From assembly GCA_964630835.1 (NCBI GenBank), contig CAZVZM010000046.1, positions 1 through 15,645 on the forward strand: DNA of 15,645 bases, given 5' to 3'. Numbering within the stretch: position 1 is the first letter of the stretch; the number at the start of each line of letters is the position of its first letter. Positions 6,291-14,110 of this stretch are shown here, piece after piece. The DNA is from Halarsenatibacter sp964630835 (lineage in GTDB: Bacteria > Bacillota > Halanaerobiia > Halanaerobiales > Halarsenatibacteraceae). The position numbers and the translations under genes were made by a program. Under the pieces are notes generated by a model, which was given only the letters and a program-made list of their open reading frames with translations, did not search any database and was not told the origin of the DNA.

Positions 6291-8075
6291 ATGTCCGAAT
6301 CCGAAGCACCTGAAAAAAATGCAAATTTAAGGGCTGAGCTGAAAAGACTGCGCCGCAGCAATCTCAAAAAAGATGTTATAATAAACTCAACCCACGACGG
6401 TATGATTGCAATAGACAGCGAATACAGGATTGAGCTCTTCAATCAGGCTGCCGAAGATATACTTCAAATTCCCCGGGAAGAGATTATAGATAGAGATATT
6501 AGAGAAGTTATTCCCAACACCAGACTTCATTTGATCCTGGAAAAGGGAGAGGCCGAACTTCATCAGACACAGCATGTGGAAGATACTACTATTGTTACAA
6601 ACCGTGTGCCTGTAAGAGATAATGAGGGAGAAATTATTGGAGCTGCAGCTGTTTTTCGCGATAAATCCGAGGTTGTGAGGCTGGCCGAGGAAATCACTGA
6701 TTTAAAAGAGATGCGCAGTATGCTGGAAGCTATCATAAACTCCACCCAGGATGCCATCTCCGTCGTTAATGAAGAGGGGGAGGGCATTCTCATAAATCCC
6801 GCCTATACCCGCCTTACCGGATTAACCGAAGAGGATGTAATAGGCAAACCGGCCGATGTGGATATAGCCGAAGGTGAGAGCATGCATTATAAAGTGCTTC
6901 AGACGAAAAAGCCGGTGAAAGGGGAGAGAATGAAAGTTGGGCCTCAGAAAAAAGATGTCATAGTCGATGTTGCACCTATCATCGTTGATGGAGATTTAAA
7001 GGGCAGTGTTGCAGTTATACATGATGTATCTGAAATACAGAGACTAACCAAAGAGCTTGATGAAGCAAGACGGAAGCTTAGGGAACTTCAAGCCCATTAC
7101 AGTTTTGATGATATTATCGGAGAGAGTGACACAATGCAGGCGGCAATCAATAAAGCCCGCAAGGCTTCCAGCACTCCCGCAACTGTCCTTCTTCGTGGGG
7201 AGAGTGGAACCGGAAAGGAGCTTTTTGCCCACGCCATCCACAACAGCAGCGATCGGAGCGGCTATAATTTTATACGTGTAAACTGCAGTTCGCTTGTGGA
7301 TGATCTTTTGGAGAGCGAGCTTTTTGGCTATGTAGAAGGAGCTTTTACCGGTGCTAGATCCGGAGGCAAAAAAGGCCTCTTTGAGGAGGCTGATGGAGGC
7401 ACAATTTTTCTGGACGAGATAGGCAAAATCAGCAAAAATCTTCAGACCAAGCTTTTGCGCGTGCTTCAGGAAAAAGAAATAGTTCGGGTAGGTGGCACTC
7501 ATCCTATAAATGTTGATGTTAGAGTTATTGTAGCCACAAATACCAATCTGGAAAGAGCCGTGCAGGGCAATGAATTTCGTGAGGACCTTTATTACCGCCT
7601 CAATGTCTTTCCCATCTATATTCCGCCTCTGCGAGAGAGAAAGGAGGATATTCCTCCGCTGGTAAATCACATTATTAGAAAGTACAATCAGGAGTATGGT
7701 CGTTCTGTAGAAACTTTCACTGATGAGGTTTTGGAAAGGCTTAAAGAGTATGATTGGCCGGGCAATGTGAGGGAACTGGAAAATGTTGTCGGCCAGGCGA
7801 TGATCCACATGAGCATAGAGGAGGATATTATAACCAGAGAACACCTTCCCGGCCTGAAAACTTCCACCCATACCCCCCGGGTAGCCCGCAGCAGAGATTC
7901 AATAATTTCCTCTTTACAGGAGCACTCCCTCAAAGAAATTATGAATGAGACCGAGAAAAAGTTGATTCTGGAAGCGCTGGATAAAACAGGCGGCAATCGC
8001 AAACAGGCGGCCAAAAAGCTGGGTATAGCAGTTCGCAGCCTATATTATAAAATGAACAAGTATGGAATTGATTGA
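6291..8075 (+). CDS. Sigma-54-dependent activator with two PAS domains (BkdR/RocR-like)
   Basis: Enhancer-binding protein that uses ATP hydrolysis to open sigma-54 promoters; 594 residues, cytoplasmic. Two PAS sensory domains (about 25-125 and 144-248) are each followed by a charged helical linker. The AAA+ domain has Walker A GESGTGKE (303-310), the sigma-54 contact loop GAFTGA (350-355), Walker B TIFLDE (371-376), the arginine-finger region FREDLYYRL (429-437) and WPGNVREL (489-496). The C-terminal Fis-type HTH (about 555-590) contains GGNRKQAAKKLGIAVRSLYYKM. No receiver domain is present, so control is by ligand or redox sensing through PAS rather than phosphorylation. I prefer ATG 6291 (GAGGTGA at 6279-6285) over GTG 6282, which lies within that ribosome binding site. 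It stands directly before the operon with a sigma-54 promoter and is its likely regulator, by analogy with Bacillus BkdR. Confidence 0.95.
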   Translation: MSESEAPEKNANLRAELKRLRRSNLKKDVIINSTHDGMIAIDSEYRIELFNQAAEDILQIPREEIIDRDIREVIPNTRLHLILEKGEAELHQTQHVEDTTIVTNRVPVRDNEGEIIGAAAVFRDKSEVVRLAEEITDLKEMRSMLEAIINSTQDAISVVNEEGEGILINPAYTRLTGLTEEDVIGKPADVDIAEGESMHYKVLQTKKPVKGERMKVGPQKKDVIVDVAPIIVDGDLKGSVAVIHDVSEIQRLTKELDEARRKLRELQAHYSFDDIIGESDTMQAAINKARKASSTPATVLLRGESGTGKELFAHAIHNSSDRSGYNFIRVNCSSLVDDLLESELFGYVEGAFTGARSGGKKGLFEEADGGTIFLDEIGKISKNLQTKLLRVLQEKEIVRVGGTHPINVDVRVIVATNTNLERAVQGNEFREDLYYRLNVFPIYIPPLRERKEDIPPLVNHIIRKYNQEYGRSVETFTDEVLERLKEYDWPGNVRELENVVGQAMIHMSIEEDIITREHLPGLKTSTHTPRVARSRDSIISSLQEHSLKEIMNETEKKLILEALDKTGGNRKQAAKKLGIAVRSLYYKMNKYGID

Positions 8076-8124
8076 AAAAACACAGTTCAGGTTTTATTGT
8101 TTAGCCTTTGCATGCAACAATCTG

Positions 8125-8160
8125 CCTGCAAAAATTTGCAGACCTGATATATTTTGCAGG
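8125..8160. promoter_or_regulatory. Candidate upstream activator sites (CTGCAAA inverted repeats)
   Basis: CTGCAAAAATTTGCAG (8126-8141) is a perfect inverted repeat with 7-base arms and 2-base centre. CCTGCAAAA (8125-8133) also pairs with TTTTGCAGG (8152-8160). Another half-site CTGCAAA occurs at 8313-8319. The cluster lies about 220-260 bases before the -24 element, somewhat far but workable for an enhancer-type activator by DNA looping. Which protein binds is inferred, not shown. Confidence 0.45.
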
Positions 8161-8379
8161 TGGGATTGATAGGTGTATTTATCTTTTTTCATTTTCTTAA
8201 ATAATTTAATAAAAAAATAATTATTTATGAAGAATAATATCTGCGTTACATCATTAATTTTTTTGCTATTAAGCTTCCCTCCAAAATGGCTTTTATGGCT
8301 ATTTTCCTTCCCCTGCAAACTTCACCTGAGTTTTTCTTTTCAAAATTAAAAAACAAAAAAACTTTAGTTTCCCCTGATT

Positions 8380-8397
8380 TTGGCATGCCTGTTGCAT
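8380..8397 (+). promoter_or_regulatory. Sigma-54 (-24/-12) promoter
   Basis: TTGGCATGCCTGTTGCAT matches the consensus TTGGCAC-N5-TTGCW at all but one defined position. The invariant GG (8382-8383) and GC (8394-8395) are exactly 10 bases apart. Transcription would start near 8407, about 86 bases before the first gene of the amino acid catabolism operon. The presence of a GAFTGA-type activator gene immediately upstream makes this assignment strong. Confidence 0.88.
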
Positions 8398-8492
8398 TAT
8401 ATATTAGATGAGAAGTGTCCGCCCGGAAGAATCTCATTTCATATTCTTTTTTTCTGAAATGTGACAAAAATCAAAAGTAGGGGGTAGGCTAA

Positions 8493-9575
8493 ATGGAAAT
8501 TTTCAAAAAAATGAAAGAGCAGGGTCATGAACAGCTTCTTTTTCTTCAGGAAAACGAGACTGATCTAAAAGCTATAATCGGCGTTCACAACGCAGTGCTC
8601 GGTCCTGCCCTGGGGGGCTGCCGGATGCTGGATTATGACACTGAGGAGGATGCAGTAGATGACGTCATGCGCCTGTCCCGCGGTATGACCTACAAATCAG
8701 CAGTTGCTGGAGAGGATTTTGGCGGCGGTAAAGCGGTAATCTGGGGTGATCCAGATACTCATCGCACCGAAGGGCTCTTTAGGGCACTGGGCAGATATGT
8801 CGATTCTCTGGGGGGGAGATTTATTACCGGCACAGATGTGGGTACAAAACCTGAAGACTTCGTTTTGATGAGAAAAGAAACTCCTTATGTAGGTGCTCTT
8901 CCTCAGGAGTATGGGGGTGGGGGAGACTCGTCCGTCCCCACTGCCTATGGAACTTATATGGGAATGAAAGCCTGCTGTCAGTATCGCTACGGAGATGACG
9001 ATCTTTCTGGCCTTAAAGTAGCTGTTCAGGGGCTGGGAAAGGTTGGTTATAAACTGGTCAAACATCTGCTGGAAGAAGATGTAGAAGTAGTTGGAGCTGA
9101 TGTCGATGAGGAGAAAAATTCCCGGGCCAGAGAACTGGGCATTGAGATAGTCGCTCCTGAAGAGATATACGATGTGGATTGCGATATATTTTCTCCCAAT
9201 GCACTGGGAGCCGTGATTAACGATGATACTATAGACAGACTCAGCTGCGATATTGTAGCCGGCTCTGCCAACAATGTGCTGGCTGAGGACCGACATGCAG
9301 CTGAACTTGCCGAAAAAGATATCCTTTATGCTCCGGATTTTGTCATTAATGCTGGAGGTATGATTTTAGTCTGTGACGAAATGGAGCCGGGTGGTTTTGA
9401 TGAAGACAGAACAATGAAAAAGACTGAAAGAATATATAATCAACTTATGAGCGTGTTTGAACTGGCCGAAGAGGAAAATATACCAACCCATCAGGCTGCC
9501 CGCAGGGTGGCTGAAAATCGCCTGAACACGATCACGATAACAAAAACTATTAACACCGAAAACCTGTTTATTTAA
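8493..9575 (+). CDS. Phenylalanine dehydrogenase-like amino acid dehydrogenase
   Basis: NAD-dependent oxidative deamination of an L-amino acid to its 2-oxoacid, NH3 and NADH; 360 residues, Glu/Leu/Phe/Val dehydrogenase superfamily. LGPALGGCRM, MTYK with Lys68, DFGGGK with catalytic Lys80, Asp115 and the Rossmann QGLGKVGYK (179-187) are present. Features resembling bacillary phenylalanine dehydrogenases rather than leucine dehydrogenase are VDSLGGRF, TGTDVGT (Gly113-Thr-Asp115 where LeuDH has Ala-Glu-Asp), the EYGGGGDSS loop (139-147) and DFGGGK instead of NLGGGK. Substrate may therefore be phenylalanine or another large hydrophobic amino acid. First gene after the sigma-54 promoter. It is a divergent paralogue of the gene at 10608, to which it is similar throughout but clearly not a recent duplicate. 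The ATG at 8493 follows AGGGGG (8479-8484). Family membership is certain; specificity is not. Confidence 0.85.
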   Translation: MEIFKKMKEQGHEQLLFLQENETDLKAIIGVHNAVLGPALGGCRMLDYDTEEDAVDDVMRLSRGMTYKSAVAGEDFGGGKAVIWGDPDTHRTEGLFRALGRYVDSLGGRFITGTDVGTKPEDFVLMRKETPYVGALPQEYGGGGDSSVPTAYGTYMGMKACCQYRYGDDDLSGLKVAVQGLGKVGYKLVKHLLEEDVEVVGADVDEEKNSRARELGIEIVAPEEIYDVDCDIFSPNALGAVINDDTIDRLSCDIVAGSANNVLAEDRHAAELAEKDILYAPDFVINAGGMILVCDEMEPGGFDEDRTMKKTERIYNQLMSVFELAEEENIPTHQAARRVAENRLNTITITKTINTENLFI

Positions 9576-9583
9576 TCGGTGTT
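9552..9583 (+). repeat. Stem-loop at the end of the first dehydrogenase gene
   Basis: AACACCGA (9552-9559) pairs perfectly with TCGGTGTT (9576-9583) across a 16-base loop that contains the stop codon (9573-9575). The 3' flank (TTGCTTCATT) is only moderately T-rich, so this is at most a leaky terminator; it may instead be a processing or stability element between the first and second genes of the operon. Confidence 0.45.
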
Positions 9584-9654
9584 TGCTTCATTGGAAGAAC
9601 TTCTTTAAAATTTAAAGATCCGGGAATTTTCACTCCCGTCAGGGGGAAAACAGG

Positions 9655-10557
9655 ATGCTTAACAGCATGGAAGATATAATTGATCGGGCAGGAGAAATCC
9701 CCCCCGCAGGCCTGGCCGTAGCTGCCGCCGGTGATAAAGGTGTGCTTGAAAGCGTGCTGCGAGCGGCAAAACAGAAAATGATAAACCCCGTGCTGGTAGG
9801 GGAGGAGAAAAAAATTAAAGATCTGATCTCCGATCTGGGTTACAGGCGTGATCTGGCCAGGATCGAACCGGCCCTTAACGATAGGGAAGCAGCTGATAAA
9901 TCAATAGAGCTGGTCGCTGAGGGCGAAGCTGACCTGCCCATGAAAGGCATGCTCAGCACCGACCTGATTTTAAAAGCTCTTTTAAAAAAAGAATACGGAT
10001 TGAGACGGAAAAAGCTATTGAGCCTGGTTACTATGATAGAGCTGGAAAGAGAGGAGAAGCTGATTTTTTTAAGCGATCCCGGCATGAACGTTAATCCTGA
10101 TCTTGAGGACAGGGCTAAAATAATAAAAAATGCAGCCGCTGTAGCCTCCGCGATTGGCCGGGACAATCCGCGGGTGGCACTGCTTGCGGCCGTAGAAAAT
10201 GTAAGTGAAAATATGCCTTCCACCCGGGAAGCTGCTATCCTCAGTAAAATGGCAGATCGCGGACAGCTCGGCAGCTGCAGGGTTGACGGTCCTCTAGCCC
10301 TGGATAATGCTCTTCTGGCGGAGGCAGCAGAACAAAAAGGGATAGATAGCGAAGTTGCCGGACATGCAGATGTGCTGGTCGTCCCGGATATTGAGGTAGG
10401 TAATGCACTGTATAAGTCCATGATAATATATTTTGATCTTAGCTCAGCGAGCATTGTTTACGGAGCTGATATTCCCCTGGTTATAACATCCAGGGCGGAC
10501 AGTGTGGAAACCAGGTTTAATTCCATTGCTCTGGGCAAATTGATTATGGACAGATGA
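9655..10557 (+). CDS. ptb: Phosphate butyryltransferase (branched-chain acyl-CoA)
   Basis: Converts (iso)butyryl-CoA or related acyl-CoA plus phosphate to acyl phosphate and CoA; 300 residues, the usual length of Ptb in the phosphotransacetylase superfamily. Typical segments are AVAAAGDKGVLESVLRA, PVLVGEEKKI, the DLPMKGMLSTDLILKALL region (about 100-117), FLSDPGMNVNPDLEDRAKII, VALLAAVENVSENMPSTREAA, DGPLALDNAL, and a C-terminal AGHADVLVVPDIEVGNALYKSM. These are diagnostic for Ptb over Pta, which is longer and differs in the last block. AGGGGG (9641-9646) precedes the ATG by 8 bases. With buk three genes on, it forms the substrate-level phosphorylation pair. The context of a 2-oxoisovalerate-type oxidoreductase points to isobutyryl-, isovaleryl- and 2-methylbutyryl-CoA as substrates. 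Confidence 0.93.
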   Translation: MLNSMEDIIDRAGEIPPAGLAVAAAGDKGVLESVLRAAKQKMINPVLVGEEKKIKDLISDLGYRRDLARIEPALNDREAADKSIELVAEGEADLPMKGMLSTDLILKALLKKEYGLRRKKLLSLVTMIELEREEKLIFLSDPGMNVNPDLEDRAKIIKNAAAVASAIGRDNPRVALLAAVENVSENMPSTREAAILSKMADRGQLGSCRVDGPLALDNALLAEAAEQKGIDSEVAGHADVLVVPDIEVGNALYKSMIIYFDLSSASIVYGADIPLVITSRADSVETRFNSIALGKLIMDR

Positions 10558-10607
10558 ATTTTATGAAATACAAACTTTATCATCAAAAATTAAGGGGGTA
10601 ATTAAAA

Positions 10608-11672
10608 ATGAGCAGAGTTTTTGAGCTTATGTCCGAAGATGATTTTGAACAGGTTGTATTTAGTTATGACGAGGTGTCCGGGCTGAAGTCAATTATATGC
10701 ATCCACGACACAACACTGGGACCCGCGCTGGGCGGCACCCGAATGTGGGATTACGATACTGAAGAAGATGCTCTTGTCGACGTGCTGAGGCTGGCAAAAG
10801 GTATGACCTACAAAGCTGCCGCTGCCGGTCTCAATCTGGGCGGAGGTAAAGCAGTAGTTATAGGCAACGCAGAGGAGGATAAAAGCGAAGAGCTCTGGAG
10901 ATCCTTTGGTCGCTTTGTGCAGAGTTTAAACGGCCGCTATATTACCGCCGAGGACGTCAATACCACTGTTGATGATATGGCCTATGTAAATGAAGAGACC
11001 GATTACGTTACCGGTCTTCCTGGCACAAGCGGAGACCCTTCTCCTGTAACAGCCTATGGAACCTTCGAAGCCATGCAGGCAAGTGTTGAAGAGGCTTATG
11101 GCAGCACCGATTTATCAGGATTGACGGTGGCCGTACAGGGTGTAGGCAGCGTAGGATATTATCTCTGTGAGCACCTGCACGAAGCCGGAGCTGATATAAT
11201 AGTTACGGATATTAAGGAAGACAGAGTTGAAAGAGTAAAGAGGGAGTTTGGAGCGGAGGCAGTTGATACTGAGGAAATTTACGGAGTGAACTGTGATGTA
11301 TTTGCCCCCTGTGCCCTCGGGGCAGTGATAAATGATGACACCATCCCCAATCTTAAATGCGACATTGTGTGCGGAGCTGCCAACAATGTGCTTGCCGAAG
11401 AAAGACACGGCGATATTTTGGATGAAAAGGATATCCTCTATGCTCCCGACTATGTAGCCAATGCTGGCGGTCTCATGAATGTTTATCAGGAGATGCACGG
11501 ATACGATAAAGAAAAGGCCCTAAATAGAGCAGCCGGTATTTTTGACAATGTGAAGAGGGTATTTGAAATAAGCAGCAGAGACAACATTCCCACCTATAAA
11601 GCTGCCGATATCATGGCCGAAGAGAGGATTGAAAAGATCAAAAAGGTGCGCAGCAATTATATAATCAGGTAA
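10608..11672 (+). CDS. bcd: Leucine dehydrogenase
   Basis: NAD-dependent deamination of leucine, valine and isoleucine to their 2-oxoacids; 354 residues, typical LeuDH length. HDTTLGPALGGTRMW, MTYK (Lys69), LNLGGGKAVV (catalytic Lys81), YITAEDV with Asp116, the SGDPSPVTAYG loop, the Rossmann GVGSVG (178-183), CDVFAPCALGAVINDDTIP, GAANNVLAEERHGD and YAPDYVANAGGL all match Bacillus/Geobacillus LeuDH closely. An Asp at the end of the second Rossmann strand (VTDIKEDR) fits NAD rather than NADP. It lies between ptb and buk, 50 bases after ptb, with AAGGGGG (10592-10598) before the ATG. This is the member of the dehydrogenase pair with canonical branched-chain specificity residues; the pair flanks ptb. 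Confidence 0.94.
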   Translation: MSRVFELMSEDDFEQVVFSYDEVSGLKSIICIHDTTLGPALGGTRMWDYDTEEDALVDVLRLAKGMTYKAAAAGLNLGGGKAVVIGNAEEDKSEELWRSFGRFVQSLNGRYITAEDVNTTVDDMAYVNEETDYVTGLPGTSGDPSPVTAYGTFEAMQASVEEAYGSTDLSGLTVAVQGVGSVGYYLCEHLHEAGADIIVTDIKEDRVERVKREFGAEAVDTEEIYGVNCDVFAPCALGAVINDDTIPNLKCDIVCGAANNVLAEERHGDILDEKDILYAPDYVANAGGLMNVYQEMHGYDKEKALNRAAGIFDNVKRVFEISSRDNIPTYKAADIMAEERIEKIKKVRSNYIIR

Positions 11673-11693
11673 ATTATCGGTCGGGAGGTTTTT

Positions 11694-12785
11694 ATGATCA
11701 TGAATGATAGTTTGATACTCGTCATAAACCCCGGTTCCACCACATCCAAAGTCGCTCTTTTTAGAGGTTTTAAAGATGGTGTGGAGGAGAAAATTACCAG
11801 CACTATAGAGCATGGCTCCGAAGAGCTGGAGGGATTTGAAAAGGTTGCCGATCAAAAAAATATGCGCCTTGAATACATTCGCCAGTTTATGGCGAAAGCA
11901 GATGTTGGATTGACCTCCCTGGATGCTGTGGTGGGTAGAGGAGGTCTTCTCAAGCCAATTACCGGCGGCACCTATAGAGTCAATGAAAAAATGCTTTCCC
12001 ACTTAAAACAGGGATTTCAGGGAGAGCATGCGAGCAATTTAGGCGGACTTTTAGCTCATTCTCTGGCCCGGGAGGCAAAAGCTGAGTCCTTTATCGTAGA
12101 TCCAGTAGTTGTGGATGAGATGGTTCCGGCAGCAAAAATTTCTGGCAGCCCTGAATTCGAGAGAAAAAGTATTTTTCATGCCCTAAATCAAAAAGCAGTT
12201 GCGCGGCGCTATGCCGGAGAAAAGGATGTTTCCTATCACGATTTAACAGTGATTGTAGCTCACATGGGCGGAGGTATTTCTGTAGGCCTTCACCATGAGG
12301 GTGAGGTGATCGACGTTAACAATGCTCTGGCCGGAGAGGGCCCCTTTTCTCCCAACCGGGCCGGCACTCTCCCGACTCTCGATCTGGCAATGCACTGTCT
12401 GGAAGAAAACCCCGATCCGGTTAAAATGAAAAATAAGCTGGTAAAGAAGAGTGGAGTTGTGAGCTATCTGGGCACTAATGATATGAAAGAGGTGGAGAAA
12501 AGAGCTGAGAACGGTGACGAAGAAGCTGAGCTAATTTTCCGCGCCATGGCTTACCAGGTGGCCAAAGAGATAGGGTCTCTTTACCCACCTTCTCCGGATG
12601 AGCCCGAGGCCATTTTGCTCACAGGAGGTATCGCCCACTCCGATAGATTTACCGGGCTTGTGCGGGAAAAAGTGGAGTATATTGCTCCCGTGCGGGTATA
12701 TCCTGGCGAAGAGGAGATGAAAGCCTTAGCTCAGGGTGCCAATCGGGTTCTGAAGGGTGAGGAAGAGGCCAAAACTTATGAATAA
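11694..12785 (+). CDS. buk: Butyrate kinase (branched-chain fatty acid kinase)
   Basis: Transfers phosphate from (iso)butyryl phosphate to ADP, producing the free acid and ATP. ASKHA-fold acetate/butyrate kinase family, 363 residues, typical for Buk and shorter than AckA. The phosphate-1 motif VINPGSTTSKVALF begins near residue 10; VVGRGGLLKPITGGTY, the VIVAHMGGGISVGLH core, NALAGEGPFSPNRAGTLP and the adenosine motif ILLTGGIAHSD are all Buk-like. Two in-frame ATGs (11694 and 11700) are possible; CGGGAGG (11682-11688) is 5 bases before the first and 11 before the second, so the exact N-terminus is uncertain by two residues. Only 21 bases separate it from the leucine dehydrogenase gene and 16 from the ferredoxin gene, so it is firmly within the operon. 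Confidence 0.95.
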   Translation: MIMNDSLILVINPGSTTSKVALFRGFKDGVEEKITSTIEHGSEELEGFEKVADQKNMRLEYIRQFMAKADVGLTSLDAVVGRGGLLKPITGGTYRVNEKMLSHLKQGFQGEHASNLGGLLAHSLAREAKAESFIVDPVVVDEMVPAAKISGSPEFERKSIFHALNQKAVARRYAGEKDVSYHDLTVIVAHMGGGISVGLHHEGEVIDVNNALAGEGPFSPNRAGTLPTLDLAMHCLEENPDPVKMKNKLVKKSGVVSYLGTNDMKEVEKRAENGDEEAELIFRAMAYQVAKEIGSLYPPSPDEPEAILLTGGIAHSDRFTGLVREKVEYIAPVRVYPGEEEMKALAQGANRVLKGEEEAKTYE

Positions 12786-12801
12786 ATAAGGAGGATTTCC
12801 C

Positions 12802-13023
12802 GTGGAAGAAAAAAATGTTATTATCGATGATGAGTGCTGCAAGGGATGTGAACTCTGCATCGATGTCTGTCCGGTGGATATTATTGAGATGACCGAAGAA
12901 AGAATCAATTCTCAGGGTTATCATCCTGCTGAAGTTCCGGAGGAGAAACAGGAGGATTGCACCTCCTGCACGCTGTGCTATCAAATGTGTCCCGACGTCT
13001 GTATAACTGTATACAGCGACTAA
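12802..13023 (+). CDS. vorD: 2x[4Fe-4S] ferredoxin subunit of the 2-oxoacid oxidoreductase
   Basis: Small electron-transfer subunit (73 residues) carrying two cubane clusters. Cys13, 16, 19 and 23 form the first CxxCxxCxxxCP motif and Cys53, 56, 59 and 63 the second; extra Cys12 and Cys67 are also present. The spacing between the two sets is longer than in free clostridial ferredoxins because of an inserted segment (about residues 30-50), as is common in delta-type subunits of archaeal and anaerobe VOR/KOR enzymes. The start is GTG at 12802, supported by AAGGAGGA (12788-12795) six bases upstream. The gene lies immediately before the alpha subunit gene, so it is assigned as the enzyme's delta subunit; a soluble ferredoxin acceptor is the alternative. 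Confidence 0.88.
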   Translation: MEEKNVIIDDECCKGCELCIDVCPVDIIEMTEERINSQGYHPAEVPEEKQEDCTSCTLCYQMCPDVCITVYSD

Positions 13024-13048
13024 AAGTCTACAAAAGGAGGATAAAGCT

Positions 13049-14110
13049 ATGTCAGAAAAGGTTTTAATGAAGGGAAACGAAGCTGTGGGAGAGGCGGCTA
13101 TCAAGGCCGGATGCCGCTACTTTTTCGGTTATCCCATAACCCCTCAAAACGATATTCCAGAATACATGTCCCGCCGTCTGCCCGAGGTGGGAGGAGAGTT
13201 CCTGCAGGCTGAAAGTGAGGTTGCTGCCAGCAACATGGTTTATGGTGCTGCCGGTGCCGGCGCCAGAGTGATGACTTCCTCTTCCAGTCCGGGCATCAGT
13301 CTTAAAGCTGAAGGGATATCATATATAGTCGGTGCCGAGCTGCCCGCGGTAATAGTAAACATCATGCGTGGCGGTCCCGGTCTGGGCGGTATACAGCCCT
13401 CGCAGGCCGATTATTTCCAGGCCACCAAAGGGATGGCCCACGGAGATATAAGATTGGGTGTACTTGCACCCTATTCCGTGCAGGAGCTTGTTGATTTGAC
13501 CTATGAGGCCTTTGAAATGGCTGACAAATATCGCAATCCCATGCTGATTTTGGGAGACGGCATGATCGGTCAGATGATGGAACCGGTTGAATTTAAAAAA
13601 GAAGTTGATCCCGAAGAGCTGCCTCGCAAAGAGTGGGCAACAGACGGCAGTCCCGACCGGGAGAGAAATAAGCTTACATCGCTGGCCCTCGATGCGAAGG
13701 TTCTGGAGGATCTCAATCTGGACATCAAAGAAAAATATGATAGGATGCGGGAAGAGGAAGTGAGATATGATGAATATAAACTTGATGATGCAGAAATAGT
13801 TCTGGTGGCATTCGGAACCACCGCCCGCATATGTATTAGCGCCATAGATGAGGTCAGAAAAGAGGGTATTAAAGCCGGACTTCTTCGTCCAATAACGCTT
13901 TTCCCCTTCCCGACTGAGCCGATATCCGATCTCTGCGATCAGGTAGAACAGTTCCTAACCGTGGAGATGAACACCGGACAGATGGTTGAAGATGTGCGCA
14001 TGGCCGTTTCCGGACGCAGACCTGTGGAATTTTACGGGCGCACCGGAGGCGTCGTCCCTTCAATAGAAGAAATCTGCGAAAAAATAAAGGAAATGAGGGG
14101 TGAGAGATGA
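13049..14110 (+). CDS. vorB: 2-oxoisovalerate:ferredoxin oxidoreductase, alpha subunit
   Basis: Alpha chain of a CoA-acylating, ferredoxin-reducing 2-oxoacid oxidoreductase; 353 residues. It contains the domain I pyrimidine-binding region (KGNEAVGEAAIKAG, FGYPITPQNDIPEYM, LQAESEVAASNMVYGAAGAG with the catalytic Glu of the thiamine activation site, and TSSSSPGISLKAEGISY). The NIMRGGPGLGGIQPSQADYFQA stretch and a C-terminal domain II (VAFGTTARI, GLLRPITLFPFP, VEMNTGQM) follow. The separate gamma and ferredoxin chains and the PITPQNDIPEYM form are those of VorB/KorA-type enzymes rather than fused pyruvate:ferredoxin oxidoreductase. Branched-chain specificity is inferred from the operon; indolepyruvate or 2-oxoglutarate types are the alternatives. 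AAAGGAGG (13033-13040) precedes ATG 13049. Its stop overlaps the next start by four bases. Confidence 0.92.
   Translation: MSEKVLMKGNEAVGEAAIKAGCRYFFGYPITPQNDIPEYMSRRLPEVGGEFLQAESEVAASNMVYGAAGAGARVMTSSSSPGISLKAEGISYIVGAELPAVIVNIMRGGPGLGGIQPSQADYFQATKGMAHGDIRLGVLAPYSVQELVDLTYEAFEMADKYRNPMLILGDGMIGQMMEPVEFKKEVDPEELPRKEWATDGSPDRERNKLTSLALDAKVLEDLNLDIKEKYDRMREEEVRYDEYKLDDAEIVLVAFGTTARICISAIDEVRKEGIKAGLLRPITLFPFPTEPISDLCDQVEQFLTVEMNTGQMVEDVRMAVSGRRPVEFYGRTGGVVPSIEEICEKIKEMRGER

Larger units (their letters stand above)
8076..8492 (+). other. 417-base regulatory intergenic region
   Basis: No gene is supported here. From 5' to 3' it holds: a TTGCATGCAA palindrome (8108-8117); overlapping CTGCAAA/TTTGCAG inverted repeats (8125-8160); an A/T-rich tract with the palindrome AAATAATTATTT (8215-8226) that could bend easily; a single CTGCAAA half-site (8313-8319); the palindrome AAACTTTAGTTT (8359-8370); the -24/-12 promoter (8380-8397); and an AGGGGG ribosome binding site (8479-8484). 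This arrangement is that of a sigma-54 control region with distant activator sites. No strong terminator follows the activator gene. Confidence 0.6.

Noticed and set aside
7044..7871. Long minus-strand open frame (275 codons) opposite the sigma-54 activator
   Set aside because: It lies wholly antisense to conserved AAA+ and HTH coding sequence, its translation shows no family resemblance, and it reflects codon bias of the real gene. The same applies to minus-strand frames at 8697-9296 and 9840-10454.
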